From Vibrio neonatus (lineage in GTDB: Bacteria > Pseudomonadota > Gammaproteobacteria > Enterobacterales > Vibrionaceae), in contig NZ_AP024885.1 of the NCBI RefSeq assembly GCF_024346975.1, positions 434,001-498,000 on the forward strand: a stretch of DNA of 64,000 nucleotides, in the 5' to 3' direction. The position numbers and the translations under genes are program-made. Under the pieces are notes generated by a model that did not search any database, was not told the DNA's origin, and saw only the letters and a list, made by a program, of their open reading frames with translations. Shown one piece after another: positions 29,979-39,674 of the stretch; position 1 is the stretch's first letter, and each line of letters starts with the position of its first letter.

Positions 29979-30926
29979 ATGTTTCAAATATTGAAAAGTG
30001 AAGGAACGATCGACTTTATGCGCTGGTCAAAAGGCGCGGTTGTTTTTTCATTACTAATGATTGCAGCTTCAATCTACACCATTTCAACTAACTGGTTGAA
30101 CTGGGGTCTAGATTTTACCGGTGGTACGCTGATTGAAGTGGGTTTTGAGAACCCTGCCAACCTAGAAGAAATTCGTACTTCATTGAGCGATAGAGGTTTT
30201 GGCGATGCAACGGTACAGAACTTTGGTTCTGCCCGTGATGTTATGGTTCGTCTACGTCCTCATGAAGGTCTACAAGGTGAAAAACTAGGCCTACAAATCA
30301 TCCAAGCATTGGAAGAAGGTACTGGTGAATCTGTAGAGATGCGTCGTGTTGAGTTTGTTGGTCCTAACGTTGGGGATGAACTTGCAGAGGCGGGTGGTCT
30401 AGCGATCATCGTATCTCTGATTTGTATCTTGTTGTATGTTTCTGTGCGTTTTGAATGGCGTTTAGCAGCTGGTGCGGTATTGGCACTTGCGCACGATGTT
30501 ATCATTACCATCGGCATCTTCTCTATCATGCAAATCGAGGTAGACTTGACTATCGTGGCGGCATTGCTAACGGTTGTCGGTTACTCGCTCAACGATACCA
30601 TCGTTGTATTTGACCGGATTCGTGAGAACTTCCGTCGAGTACGTAAAGGTGGTGCAGTTGAGATTATCAATGGCGCGATCACTCAAACCTTGAGCCGTAC
30701 CTTGATTACTTCTGGTACAACTTTATTCGTAGTTATTGCCCTATTTACTAAGGGTGGTGCAAATATCCATGGCTTCGCAACTGCATTGCTATTGGGTATC
30801 ACAGTAGGTACATATTCATCTATCTACGTAGCATCAAACTTAGCATTGAAACTGGGTGTATCTCGTGAGCACTTGATGCCACCTAAAGTTGAGAAGGAAG
30901 GCGCAGAATTTGACGAAATGCCTTAA
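29979..30926 (+). CDS. secF: Protein translocase subunit SecF
   Basis: Partner of SecD in the same RND-type complex. It has 315 residues with an N-terminal transmembrane segment (GAVVFSLLMIAASIYTI), the periplasmic motif NWGLDFTGGTLIEV, then five more membrane segments. TM4 carries the family motif VVGYSLNDTIVVFDRIRENFR, with TLSRTLITSGTT next. The C-terminal tail is acidic and cytoplasmic (EKEGAEFDEMP). A terminator follows after about 30 bp, ending the tgt-yajC-secDF series. Confidence 0.96.
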   Translation: MFQILKSEGTIDFMRWSKGAVVFSLLMIAASIYTISTNWLNWGLDFTGGTLIEVGFENPANLEEIRTSLSDRGFGDATVQNFGSARDVMVRLRPHEGLQGEKLGLQIIQALEEGTGESVEMRRVEFVGPNVGDELAEAGGLAIIVSLICILLYVSVRFEWRLAAGAVLALAHDVIITIGIFSIMQIEVDLTIVAALLTVVGYSLNDTIVVFDRIRENFRRVRKGGAVEIINGAITQTLSRTLITSGTTLFVVIALFTKGGANIHGFATALLLGITVGTYSSIYVASNLALKLGVSREHLMPPKVEKEGAEFDEMP

Positions 30927-30954
30927 GCCTTTGTCTTATTTCTAGTAGTCTTTT

Positions 30955-30990
30955 TAAACGGTCAACGATGTGTTGGCCGTTTTTGTTTTT
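30955..30990 (+). terminator. secF terminator
   Basis: AAACGGTCAAC, loop GATGT, GTTGGCCGTTT then TTTGTTTTT. One mismatch in the stem. Confidence 0.8.
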
Positions 30991-31014
30991 GGCTTAAAGT
31001 TGTAAGGAAACACT

Positions 31015-31446
31015 ATGTCAGTAATTACAAAAGACAGTGCAGTCACTATGCATTTCGCAATCAAACTTGAAGATGGTTCGGTAGCAGACAGTACTTATCA
31101 AATGGGCAAACCAGCGAAACTGGTGATTGGTGACGGTAGCTTGAGTGACAACTTTGAAGCGTGCTTGCTGGGGCTAAAAGCGGGAGACAAAAATAGTGTT
31201 GAGCTAAAAGCGGTAGACGCTTTTGGTTTACCAAATCCTGACAACATTCATCATATGGATCGTGCTAAATTTGTCGGTGAAGCTCAAGTTGAAGTAGGCA
31301 CCATTATGGCATTCAATGGGCCTGATGGCGTCGAAATTCCTGGCATCATTACCGAGATTGCAGGGGACTCAGTCACCGTTGATTTCAATCATCCTCTAGC
31401 AGGGCGTGATGTTACCTTTGATGTTGAAATAGTTTCAATCGATTGA
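31015..31446 (+). CDS. fkpB: FKBP-type peptidyl-prolyl isomerase FkpB (SlpA)
   Basis: A 143-residue cytoplasmic SlyD/SlpA-type isomerase and chaperone, with the FKBP half-domains (VTMHFAIKLEDGSVADST, GLKAGDKNSVELK, FNHPLAGRDVTFDVEIV) interrupted by the insert-in-flap chaperone domain (about residues 70-120, HHMDRAKFVGE ... EIPGIITEIAGDSVTVDFN). It lacks the His/Cys-rich metal tail of SlyD, which points to FkpB. It precedes ispH, as in E. coli, with a gap of about 160 bp. Confidence 0.92.
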   Translation: MSVITKDSAVTMHFAIKLEDGSVADSTYQMGKPAKLVIGDGSLSDNFEACLLGLKAGDKNSVELKAVDAFGLPNPDNIHHMDRAKFVGEAQVEVGTIMAFNGPDGVEIPGIITEIAGDSVTVDFNHPLAGRDVTFDVEIVSID

Positions 31447-31610
31447 TCTTAAATCGTTTTCTCGAATTTACAGCTTACCCTATTAATAGCCATGCATTAT
31501 TTATGGTCATTACTGTCTTGAGCTTTCGTCAATAATGTCGGTACAATGAGCGCGATTTGAGGTTGCTCATTGACTGAGTAACAAGGCCTTCACTAATGAA
31601 AGATATGACA

Positions 31611-32561
31611 ATGGAAATTCTATTAGCTAACCCGCGTGGTTTTTGTGCCGGTGTTGACCGAGCTATCAGCATCGTTGAACGAGCGCTTGAGATGTACCAG
31701 CCTCCTATCTATGTTCGACACGAAGTTGTGCATAACCGTTTTGTAGTTGAAGGGCTGAAAGCTCGCGGCGCAATTTTTGTTGAAGAACTGAGTGAAGTGC
31801 CTGATGACAACATTGTTATCTTTTCTGCGCATGGCGTATCACAAGCGGTGCGTAAAGAAGCCAAACAGCGTGATTTGACCGTATTTGATGCAACTTGTCC
31901 ATTGGTGACCAAAGTGCATATGGAAGTGGCTAGAGCAAGCCGCAGACATATCGAGGTGGTATTGATCGGGCATACAGGCCATCCTGAAGTTGAAGGCACT
32001 ATGGGGCAGTATGCAAGCAGCGAAGGCGGCATGTATTTGGTTGAGAAAGCTGAAGATGTTGATGCATTGCTACCTATCATCAAAGACCCATCAAATCTGC
32101 ATTATGTTAGCCAAACCACTTTGTCGGTGGACGAAACCGCGGATGTGATTGATCGCCTGCGTCAGGTTTTCCCGAGTATCCAAGGGCCACGTAAAGATGA
32201 CATTTGCTACGCTACGCAAAACCGCCAAGATGCGGTGCGAACTATGGCAAATGAAGTGGACGTAATGATAGTCGTTGGCTCTAAAAACTCATCTAACTCA
32301 ACACGATTAAAAGAGTTGGCAGAAAAGCTAGGTACTCCTGCTTACTTAACTGATTGCCCAGAAGATCTGAACGCTGATTGGTTTAAAAGTAAGAATAAGG
32401 TAGGCATGACCGCTGGTGCATCCGCTCCAGAAGAGTTGGTAAACACTATCTTAGAAAAAATAAAAACTTTGTCTGATTGCAATCAAGTCACTGAACTCTC
32501 TGGTCGTGAAGAGAATATGTTCTTTGAAGTGCCAAAAGAGTTGCAGGTTAAAAATCTATAA
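31611..32561 (+). CDS. ispH: 4-hydroxy-3-methylbut-2-enyl diphosphate reductase
   Basis: Last enzyme of the MEP pathway; makes IPP and DMAPP using an Fe-S cluster. The three cluster cysteines are in [23 protein letters not shown] and [24 protein letters not shown] and [10 protein letters not shown] are further signatures. The ATG at 31611 ([10 protein letters not shown]) gives 316 residues, the E. coli length; an ATG at 31596 would add MKDMT and has an AAGG about 10 bp upstream, so the start is not settled. Followed by a strong bidirectional terminator. Confidence 0.95.
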   Translation: MEILLANPRGFCAGVDRAISIVERALEMYQPPIYVRHEVVHNRFVVEGLKARGAIFVEELSEVPDDNIVIFSAHGVSQAVRKEAKQRDLTVFDATCPLVTKVHMEVARASRRHIEVVLIGHTGHPEVEGTMGQYASSEGGMYLVEKAEDVDALLPIIKDPSNLHYVSQTTLSVDETADVIDRLRQVFPSIQGPRKDDICYATQNRQDAVRTMANEVDVMIVVGSKNSSNSTRLKELAEKLGTPAYLTDCPEDLNADWFKSKNKVGMTAGASAPEELVNTILEKIKTLSDCNQVTELSGREENMFFEVPKELQVKNL

Positions 32562-32592
32562 TTTTGACTGAATAACCTTCGCTTTACAGAAT

Positions 32593-32630
32593 AAAAAAAC
32601 GGGCTGCCAATATTGGCAGCCCGTTTTTTA
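32593..32630. terminator. Bidirectional terminator of ispH and the CstA-type gene
   Basis: AAAAAACGGGCTGCCAA, then TATTGGCAGCCCGTTTTTT: a 13-bp GC-rich stem with A and T runs on both sides, between two convergent genes. Confidence 0.92.
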
Positions 32631-32652
32631 GTGGGGGATTCTAAGCAATATG

Positions 32653-34137
32653 TTATGCGTGTTTAGTTTCCACTTTAGGTTTTTCTTCATCTAGCAAATC
32701 GTTTTCACCTTTGCCTTTTGAAATTTTAATGACAGTTGCTGTGATACCTAGCATCGCGATAACACCGATGATGGTAGAGGTTTGCATACCTAAACCAAAG
32801 CCCAGTTTTGAGTTGTTTAGGATGAAAGTAATACAAACCGTAGTCATAAACATCGCTGGAATAGTAGTGATCCAGTGGAATTTGTTGTAACGAAGTAGGT
32901 AAGCAGAAGCTGTCCAAAGCATCATTACCGCAGTAGTTTGGTTAGCAAAACCGAAGTAGCGCCAAATTACACCGAAGTCTACTTGAGTTAAGATACCGCC
33001 GACAATAAATAGTGGTACAGCCATCAATAAGCGGTTACGCATAGTGCGTTGTTCTAGATTGAAGTACTCAGCTAAGATCAAACGGCTTGAACGGAATGCG
33101 GTATCACCAGAGGTAATTGGCAGAATAACCACGCCAAGGAATGCAAGCACACCACCAAATACACCAAGTAGACCAAATGATGCGTCATAAACTACTTTAC
33201 CAGGGCCGCCGTTAGCCACTACGTCAGATAAAGAGTCAACAGAGCCAAAGAATGACAAGGCTAAAGCACACCAGATAAGCGCGATAATACCTTCACCAAT
33301 CATTGCTCCATAAAATACGAAGCGACCGTTTTTCTCGTTTTCAATACAACGAGCCATCAATGGTGATTGTGTGGCGTGGAAACCAGAGATAGCACCACAA
33401 GCGATGGTAATAAATAGAGCAGGCCATAGAGGTAGGTCATGTGGGTTCATGTTAGAGAACATGTCACTGACTTGGAAGTTACCTAACACTGAGTAGTCAC
33501 TTGAAACTGCCACTGCGCCAATTAAGCCCACAGACATGAAGATTAACAGTGCGCCAAATAGAGGGTAGAAACGACCAATGATTTTATCGACAGGTACGAT
33601 AGTCGCAATGATGTAGTAAATGAAGATGATAACAACCATAGTTGTCATGCTGACATCTAAACTTGTTTTGTCATTGATTAGGTTAGTGATCATGCCTGCT
33701 GGAGCAGAAACAAATACCACACCTACAAGAAGTAATAGGACAATGGCAAAAATGTTCATAAAGTGCTTGGCGCCAGTGCCTAGGTAACGTCCCGTCAATG
33801 TTGGTACAGATGCGCCGCCGTTACGTACCGATAGCATTCCTGAGAAGTAATCGTGAACAGCACCAGCAAAAATACAACCCAATACAATCCATAGCATAGC
33901 CGCAGGACCGTATAGAGCACCCATGATAGGACCAAAGATTGGACCCACACCAGCAATATTTAAAAGCTGTACTAAGTATACTTTTTTAGTTGGCATTGGA
34001 ACAAAGTCCACGCCATCCGGCTTAGTTATTGCTGGAGTTTGACGACTTTCATTAATGCCAAAAATTTTTTCAACTATGGAGCCATAGATGAAGTAGCCAG
34101 CAACAAGTGCTACTACACAGGTAAGAAACCACATCAT
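32653..34137 (-). CDS. CstA/BtsT-type carbon starvation transporter
   Basis: An inner-membrane protein of the peptide/pyruvate transporter CstA family. It has 494 residues with at least twelve hydrophobic segments. Family motifs: LLNIAGVGPIFGPIMGALYGP, DYFSGMLSVRNGGASVPTL, SGFHATQSPLMARCIENE, and ITSGDTAFRSSRLILAEYF. It is shorter than E. coli CstA or BtsT (about 700 residues), as in the single-module members found in Vibrio. E. coli BtsT is a pyruvate importer controlled by BtsSR; a BtsSR pair lies about 5 kb away. Three phased repeats resembling BtsR sites lie upstream (34228-34275). Substrate is inferred: pyruvate or peptides. Confidence 0.85.
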   Translation of the reverse strand: MMWFLTCVVALVAGYFIYGSIVEKIFGINESRQTPAITKPDGVDFVPMPTKKVYLVQLLNIAGVGPIFGPIMGALYGPAAMLWIVLGCIFAGAVHDYFSGMLSVRNGGASVPTLTGRYLGTGAKHFMNIFAIVLLLLVGVVFVSAPAGMITNLINDKTSLDVSMTTMVVIIFIYYIIATIVPVDKIIGRFYPLFGALLIFMSVGLIGAVAVSSDYSVLGNFQVSDMFSNMNPHDLPLWPALFITIACGAISGFHATQSPLMARCIENEKNGRFVFYGAMIGEGIIALIWCALALSFFGSVDSLSDVVANGGPGKVVYDASFGLLGVFGGVLAFLGVVILPITSGDTAFRSSRLILAEYFNLEQRTMRNRLLMAVPLFIVGGILTQVDFGVIWRYFGFANQTTAVMMLWTASAYLLRYNKFHWITTIPAMFMTTVCITFILNNSKLGFGLGMQTSTIIGVIAMLGITATVIKISKGKGENDLLDEEKPKVETKHA

Positions 34138-34227
34138 ATCTGTATTCTCTTCTATTAAAGGTTAATTCGCTAAATTTTCTATTTACATAATATTAAATCC
34201 GTTAAGCAACTACCTTAGGTGAGTAAG

Positions 34228-34275
34228 TCAGTGGTCGAATAGCGAGTTAAGTGGTGAAATACCCAGTTGAATGGT
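34228..34275 (-). promoter_or_regulatory. Three phased repeats upstream of the CstA-type gene
   Basis: On the minus strand ACCACTGA (34228-34235), ACCACTTA (34248-34255) and ACCATTCA (34268-34275), exactly 20 bp apart. They resemble the ACC(G/A)CT(C/T)A direct repeats I recall for BtsR/YehT. Confidence 0.5.
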
Positions 34276-34353
34276 TTGCTGTTTTTTGGGGTTTTCGAAA
34301 ATGTGATCTAGGTGTGCTAAGCTCATAAAAAACAATATGTTAAGTAGGTCACA

Positions 34354-34698
34354 ATGCAAGGATTTAAATGGGCTCTGCCTTTAATTGTTCCGTTGTTATT
34401 TGCCTGTGCTAGTGGTGATGAAGCACTAGTAGCAAAAGGGGATTGGAAGGGGGTGGGATACTCCGATGGTATTAAAGGAAAAACTCAGCGCTCGTACACT
34501 GCACTGAGTGAACTAGGCTCTGCTAATATGGGGGCTTATGAAGAGGGATATAGCTTAGGCATAAAAGAATACTGTAACCCTAACTTTGCTTATCAAATTG
34601 GTTTATCAGGTCAGTACTACGAAGGTGTCTGTGAAGGCAGTGAAGATGCGCAAATGTTTCGCATGGAATGGCAACGCGGTTGGGATGAACAAAAGTAG
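34354..34698 (+). CDS. DUF2799-type lipoprotein
   Basis: A 114-residue predicted lipoprotein. The signal peptide (MQGFKWALPLIVPLLFAC) ends in the lipobox LFAC with lipidation at C18. The mature part has aromatic/glycine repeats: GDWKGVGYSDGIKGK, YEEGYSLGIKEYC, YQIGLSGQYYEGVCEG. These match my memory of DUF2799, small lipoproteins of unknown function in Proteobacteria. Two cysteines (EYC, GVC) could form a disulfide. It stands alone between the divergent transporter gene and the convergent metalloprotease gene. Confidence 0.78.
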   Translation: MQGFKWALPLIVPLLFACASGDEALVAKGDWKGVGYSDGIKGKTQRSYTALSELGSANMGAYEEGYSLGIKEYCNPNFAYQIGLSGQYYEGVCEGSEDAQMFRMEWQRGWDEQK

Positions 34699-34724
34699 TG
34701 TTTTTGCTACATAAAAAGGCCAAC

Positions 34725-34756
34725 AAAAACGGGTAGTTCAAAGAACTACCCGTTTG
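34725..34756. terminator. Bidirectional terminator between lipoprotein and metalloprotease genes
   Basis: AAAACGGGTAGTTC, loop AAA, GAACTACCCGTTT: a 12-bp perfect stem; the T-run is stronger on the minus strand. Confidence 0.85.
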
Positions 34757-34782
34757 CTATCACTTAAAATACAGCTTCTGAT

Positions 34783-36297
34783 TTAGAAGGTGTTAAAGCC
34801 AAAGTATTCTACTTGGATACTATTTGCATTACCCCAAGTTAGCTTAGGATTACCTAAGTCACTCTTACTGTTTGCATGACATTCGCTATCACCACATAGT
34901 GCAGTTAGGTCTTTGTTGTAACCCATGATGAACTGAATGTAGTAAGGGATGTTATTAGGTTTAAGCATAGTTTCATTCACTGGATCATGAGCGTAGCCCC
35001 AAGTGTGGCTAAATTCATGCGCAACCAATGGTACCTGACCAAAACCAGCATGCAGTAATGTATCTTCTTCAACGGTCATAACTACTTTTTGTTGCGAGCC
35101 TTTCGCTGCCGCCATACCGTAGTCAAAACCAGATTTGCTGCCTGATAGCACTACTTTTAGTTTGTGATTTTCAGTAGTTGCTAGAGAATCGGCTTTTAAT
35201 TGCGCGTAGCTGTCTGGCATTGAAGTGTTAAATGGACCTGGCTGACCTTGCGTTGCTTTATCAAGCATTGCCATGTTATTACCATTATCAAACTCAGTAG
35301 CAAACTCAGGCGTGTTGTATAAGAACATCACTTCACCAAAGATGCGTTTAAAGCGTGCTTTTAGCTCTGGTGTCCAGTTGTCTTGAATGTATCCAGGAGT
35401 GTTGTTTGTCGCAGGAGAAACAAATTCAAACTCAGCAGGGTTCGTGCCGTGGAAGATAAGATCTGTGTCTGCTTTAGCGAGCATGGTTTGAATGTTAGCG
35501 GCAATTTTAGGGTCTTTGCTGGCTTTCTCAACCACCAGTTTTGCATCTTGTTCATCTAGGTAGAATTTAGCTTCTAGCTGAGATTTTAGATCCGTTGCGG
35601 TAACGGTTTTTGCTGTAGCTGCGCCATTGGTCGCTGTTTGCGGAATTGGCGGAATAGCCGATACAGAAGCGTTGATATCGCCAGTGTAATAGTCTTGTAG
35701 GTTCTCACGGATGGTTTTCTTAGTACCATTGTCAGAAGTAATTTTAGTATCAAGGTGAGTGTTCAGGTAGTGAATTTGAACGGCTAATTCATTCCAGTCA
35801 TATGTACCACCATTTAAGTTTTTGGTGTACGGGAAGTCTGCACCTAATGTAAATACAGGAGTGCCTTTAGCACTGCTAAGCTCTTGCATGAAATCTTTAA
35901 TAGAGTTCAGTGTTTCATTGTATTCAGGCCAACCCATAGCGTGTTGAATTGAAGACAGTTCAGCTTGCAATGCAAACGGAATAAGACCTGCAGTAGAACC
36001 TGGGAATGCTGTTGCAATATCAGCATGTTGCTCTTGTTCTGCTTTTTCTAAGATGTCTTTAGTGGCTTGTGGGTCTTTTGCATAGGCAGATGCCATAGCC
36101 GCATCTAGGCCTGCAATTAACATTAAATCTTGCTTACGAGCAGTCTCGTCTTTATTAAGAGATAGGCTTGCTAGCTCACCATCTTCAGGAGCTTTGACTG
36201 ATGTTGCTTCGTGATGTTTTGAATCATGACAGCCGCTAAGCGCAATAGCACTTGCTACTAATGTTGCCAAAGCCAGTTTTGATGTATTGAATTGCAT
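34783..36297 (-). CDS. Lipoprotein zinc metalloprotease of unrecognised family
   Basis: A 504-residue predicted lipoprotein. The signal peptide ends in lipobox LSGC (C23); the residue after Cys is His, consistent with outer-membrane sorting. The C-terminal part holds HEFSHTWGYAHD (427-438), matching the HExxHxxGxxHD zinc signature of metzincins: zinc ligands H427, H431 and H437, catalytic E428. A methionine at 458 (FIMGY) could be the Met-turn. Residues 40-420 are largely helical and polar with no domain I recognise. A cysteine pair (ALCGDSECH) is near the C-terminus. It is a single gene upstream of murQ-anmK but on the same strand. Substrate unknown; I assign the protease activity from the motif only. 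Confidence 0.75.
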   Translation of the reverse strand: MQFNTSKLALATLVASAIALSGCHDSKHHEATSVKAPEDGELASLSLNKDETARKQDLMLIAGLDAAMASAYAKDPQATKDILEKAEQEQHADIATAFPGSTAGLIPFALQAELSSIQHAMGWPEYNETLNSIKDFMQELSSAKGTPVFTLGADFPYTKNLNGGTYDWNELAVQIHYLNTHLDTKITSDNGTKKTIRENLQDYYTGDINASVSAIPPIPQTATNGAATAKTVTATDLKSQLEAKFYLDEQDAKLVVEKASKDPKIAANIQTMLAKADTDLIFHGTNPAEFEFVSPATNNTPGYIQDNWTPELKARFKRIFGEVMFLYNTPEFATEFDNGNNMAMLDKATQGQPGPFNTSMPDSYAQLKADSLATTENHKLKVVLSGSKSGFDYGMAAAKGSQQKVVMTVEEDTLLHAGFGQVPLVAHEFSHTWGYAHDPVNETMLKPNNIPYYIQFIMGYNKDLTALCGDSECHANSKSDLGNPKLTWGNANSIQVEYFGFNTF

Positions 36298-36425
36298 AGA
36301 ACCTCTTCAATTTGCTAATTAAATGGCGTCTATTTCAATAATTAAAGTGAGTGCAGCAATGTGCGCTTTTTAATATGAAAAGTCATTCGCCATTGGTATT
36401 TGCTTGTTGTGTCGAAGTCTATTTT

Positions 36426-36441
36426 TGTGAACTAGATCAAG
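36426..36441 (-). promoter_or_regulatory. Weak candidate CRP site upstream of the metalloprotease
   Basis: TGTGAACTAGATCAAG keeps the TGTGA half and three of five bases of the other half. It is about 130 bp upstream of the start codon. Confidence 0.3.
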
Positions 36442-36564
36442 CAATAATTAAAATTGAGAAGTTATTTTTCTTCGCGAATTTACATAATATTAATCTATCC
36501 TGACATTAGCGGAACATAGCAGGATAGTTAATCATGTATTCTTTATGGTTCTTTTAGCCGTTAT

Positions 36565-37464
36565 TTAACGAATAAAGCCTTTTTGTTTGTTCAGTAATGC
36601 TTCAGCTTGCGCTTTCTCTTGCCCTGTCAGTTGCATCATAATGGCTAGCTTCACATTCATTTGTGCTTCTTTTAATACTTCTTCAGCACGACTCTCACTG
36701 CATTCCGTTGCCTGCATGACTATGCGAATAGCTCTAGCAACCAGTTTCTTGTTGGTTGGTTTTACATCTACCATGAGGTTTTGATAAGCCTTGCCAATTT
36801 TGACCATGCTGGCGGTGGAGAGCATATTGAGTACCAACTTCTGCGCCGTTCCAGCTTTTAAACGGGTAGAGCCAGTTAATATTTCAGGGCCGACAATCGG
36901 TGAGATGGCAATTTGTGCATTTGATGCGATTTCTGAGTCAGGATTACATGAAATCGATACGCTGGTGGCGTGTATTGCGTTGGCATACTTTAAACAGCCA
37001 ATAACATACGGCGTGCGGCCACTTGCCGCAATCCCGACCACCACATCTTGCGCGGTTAGGTTTAGCTCAGTTAAATCTTGCTCACCTAAAGTGAAGCTAT
37101 CTTCGGCGCCTTCTTGGGCTTCAAACATCGCTTGTTTGCCACCGGCAATGACGCCGACAACCATCTCTTTGTCTACGCTAAAGGTGGGCGGACATTCCGA
37201 AGCATCCAATACGCCAAGTCGTCCACTGGTGCCAGCCCCCACATAAATTAAGCGCCCACCTTGGGTAAAGGCTTGGCAAATAGCGTCTACCGCTTTGGCT
37301 ATTTGAGGCAGTTCTTTTTGTATTGCTACTGGTACTTCAGCATCGGCTTGATTCATTTTTTCGATGATTTCAAGAGTTGTGAGAGTATCCAAATCCATGG
37401 TATTCGGATTTCGATTTTCTGAAACCAATTTAGCAAGAGTATCGATTAATGTGCTTTGTGACAT
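36565..37464 (-). CDS. murQ: N-acetylmuramic acid 6-phosphate etherase
   Basis: Cleaves the lactyl ether of MurNAc-6-P to give GlcNAc-6-P and D-lactate in peptidoglycan recycling. It has 299 residues (E. coli 298). The SIS domain carries [27 protein letters not shown] split over residues 65-92, with [11 protein letters not shown] and [13 protein letters not shown] further on. It lies 8 bp after anmK on the same strand and is surely co-transcribed with it: AnmK makes MurNAc-6-P, MurQ consumes it. Confidence 0.95.
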   Translation of the reverse strand: MSQSTLIDTLAKLVSENRNPNTMDLDTLTTLEIIEKMNQADAEVPVAIQKELPQIAKAVDAICQAFTQGGRLIYVGAGTSGRLGVLDASECPPTFSVDKEMVVGVIAGGKQAMFEAQEGAEDSFTLGEQDLTELNLTAQDVVVGIAASGRTPYVIGCLKYANAIHATSVSISCNPDSEIASNAQIAISPIVGPEILTGSTRLKAGTAQKLVLNMLSTASMVKIGKAYQNLMVDVKPTNKKLVARAIRIVMQATECSESRAEEVLKEAQMNVKLAIMMQLTGQEKAQAEALLNKQKGFIR

Positions 37465-37472
37465 GCTGATGC

Positions 37473-38591
37473 CTATTCTGCGTTGTAGATGATGCCCAGT
37501 GACGTTGCTTTGCTTGCCCCTGTGACTTTAGGTAAATTGCTTGGCAAGTTATGGATACGTCGATAGGCGAGCCATGCAAAAGCTAACGCTTCCATGTAGT
37601 CGCCACTAATACCTTGCGAGTCAGTTGTATTCACTTGCCAGTTAGGTAACAGTGCTTGTAAGCGCTCAAGCAGTGCTTGATTGTGCGCCCCTCCACCACA
37701 CACTAATAACTGGTCTTGGTATGGGCTTTGATATAGATGGCACTGATCGGCAATAGATTGCGCAGTAAACTCTAATAAGCTCGCTTGTATATCTGCCGCG
37801 GGTATCGAACTCTCTATTTGCTCAAGTATCTGCTCAAGCCAAGCCAAATTATAATGCTCTCGACCTGTGCTTTTAGGGGGCAGCTCCATAAGATAAGGAT
37901 CTTGCATAAATAGCTCTAGTAGTGCGCTATTAACGTGCCCACTTTTTGCAAATTGACCATCATGATCAAAAGGCAAGTTACAGCATTTTTTTACCCAAGT
38001 ATCCATCAACATATTGCCCGGACCGGTATCATAGCCAAGCACTTCACCATTTGCTTGAAGCACGGAAATATTGGCTATTCCTCCAATGTTGAGCACTATT
38101 TTACAGCTGTCAGAAGCAGGAAAAAGTGTTTGATGGTAAGCCGGAACCAGAGGCGCACCTTGACCGCCTAGTGCCATATCTTTGCGTCTAAAATCGGCAA
38201 CAGTGGTGATCCCTGTTTTTACTGCAATAAGATTGGCATCGCCGATTTGAGTGGTGAAAGGAGTATCACCCGTTGGTTGGTGATAAACAGTTTGCCCATG
38301 ACAACCTATAGCTTTGATATCACTAGCTTGAAGGTTTAAATGATCTAAGAAAGCGTTACTGGCTTCGGCATACAGCGCTGCAAATCGGTGATCGAGTTCA
38401 CCGAGCGTTTGCAAAGTAGTGAGTTGCCCCTGACACACTTGCAGGGTTTGTTGTTTAAGTTCATCAGGTAAGGGGTATTCAAACGTTTCGAGACAGTGAG
38501 TCACCCCTTGTTCAAAGTGGGCTAAGGCAAGATCGACACCATCTAAGCTCGTCCCCGACATAATGCCAATATAGAGTTCTTTTTTGTCCAT
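37473..38591 (-). CDS. anmK: Anhydro-N-acetylmuramic acid kinase
   Basis: Converts anhMurNAc to MurNAc-6-P with ATP in peptidoglycan recycling. It has 372 residues (E. coli 369). Family motifs: the opening [72 protein letters not shown], and VCGGGAHN. Upstream and divergent is nagZ, which produces the anhMurNAc-containing substrates. The downstream neighbour murQ completes the pathway, so this locus is a compact recycling module. Confidence 0.95.
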   Translation of the reverse strand: MDKKELYIGIMSGTSLDGVDLALAHFEQGVTHCLETFEYPLPDELKQQTLQVCQGQLTTLQTLGELDHRFAALYAEASNAFLDHLNLQASDIKAIGCHGQTVYHQPTGDTPFTTQIGDANLIAVKTGITTVADFRRKDMALGGQGAPLVPAYHQTLFPASDSCKIVLNIGGIANISVLQANGEVLGYDTGPGNMLMDTWVKKCCNLPFDHDGQFAKSGHVNSALLELFMQDPYLMELPPKSTGREHYNLAWLEQILEQIESSIPAADIQASLLEFTAQSIADQCHLYQSPYQDQLLVCGGGAHNQALLERLQALLPNWQVNTTDSQGISGDYMEALAFAWLAYRRIHNLPSNLPKVTGASKATSLGIIYNAE

Positions 38592-38684
38592 ATTTGAGAT
38601 GTTTGATCCGTTCTTTGATTGTCAAAATACAATAAACTGAATACTCTGTGAAAGCCACATTAGATATGAGAATAAGGATGAAAA

Positions 38685-39674
38685 ATGGGTCCGTTATGGC
38701 TAGATGTTAAAAGCTATGAAATTGATGCCGAAGAAAGAGAAATCCTACAACATCCTACGGTAGGGGGTGTCATTCTATTTACTCGAAACTACCATGATAA
38801 TCAGCAATTACAGGCACTCACTGATTCAATTCGTGCTGCTGCAAAACGTCCTATTTTGATTGGTGTTGACCAAGAAGGCGGACGTGTTCAACGATTCAAG
38901 GAGGGGTTTACCCGTATCCCTGCTGCGCAAACTTTTGCTTCTAAAGCAAATGGTGATGAGCTAGCAAAACAAGCGGGTTGGTTGATGGCAGCAGAGGTTA
39001 TGGCTCACGGAATTGATCTTAGTTTTGCCCCAGTGCTCGATCAAGGACATCAATGTTTAGCGATAGGCTCTAGAGCCTTTGGTGAAGATAAAGCAACCAT
39101 ACTCAAGCACAGTTCAGCCTATATGTTAGGTATGAAGCAAGCGGGTATGGCTACTACAGGTAAGCATTTTCCGGGACATGGTGGTGTCATTGCAGACTCT
39201 CACAAAGAGACGCCAATTGATGCAAGAAACACTATTTTTGATACCGATATGGCGATATTCCGCGCGCAGATTGAAGCAGGGTTGTTAGATGCCATGATGC
39301 CCGCGCATGTGGTATATCCAGAATACGATGATAAGCCTGCCAGTGGCTCTAAATATTGGCTGAAAAAGGTATTGCGTGAACAACTGGCTTTCCAAGGCTT
39401 AGTATTTTCCGATGATTTAAACATGGAAGGTGCTGGGATTATGGGCGGGCCGGTCGATAAGGCAATGCAAAGTTTAAGAGCGGGTTGTGACATGATCTTG
39501 ATGTGTAATAACCGCAATAGCGCCGTTGAAATTATCGATACTCTGCCGATTACTCAAGTGCTAAATGGTGCGCAACTGTCTAAGAAAAAGTCATTTAGTT
39601 TGGATGAATTGCAGTCTAGTCGAGAATGGAAAGAAGCAACCGCAGCATTAGCTAAAGCCGAGCTTCTCCTTTAG
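38685..39674 (+). CDS. nagZ: Beta-N-acetylhexosaminidase NagZ
   Basis: Cytoplasmic glycoside hydrolase family 3 enzyme that removes GlcNAc from anhydro-muropeptides during cell-wall recycling. It has 329 residues (E. coli 341). Motifs: [11 protein letters not shown], the [12 protein letters not shown] substrate loop, the catalytic His/Asp loop [22 protein letters not shown], and nucleophile region [11 protein letters not shown]. Products of this step feed AnmK and MurQ encoded divergently next door. The 3' end overlaps the convergent btsR gene by 27 bp. Confidence 0.95.
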   Translation: MGPLWLDVKSYEIDAEEREILQHPTVGGVILFTRNYHDNQQLQALTDSIRAAAKRPILIGVDQEGGRVQRFKEGFTRIPAAQTFASKANGDELAKQAGWLMAAEVMAHGIDLSFAPVLDQGHQCLAIGSRAFGEDKATILKHSSAYMLGMKQAGMATTGKHFPGHGGVIADSHKETPIDARNTIFDTDMAIFRAQIEAGLLDAMMPAHVVYPEYDDKPASGSKYWLKKVLREQLAFQGLVFSDDLNMEGAGIMGGPVDKAMQSLRAGCDMILMCNNRNSAVEIIDTLPITQVLNGAQLSKKKSFSLDELQSSREWKEATAALAKAELLL

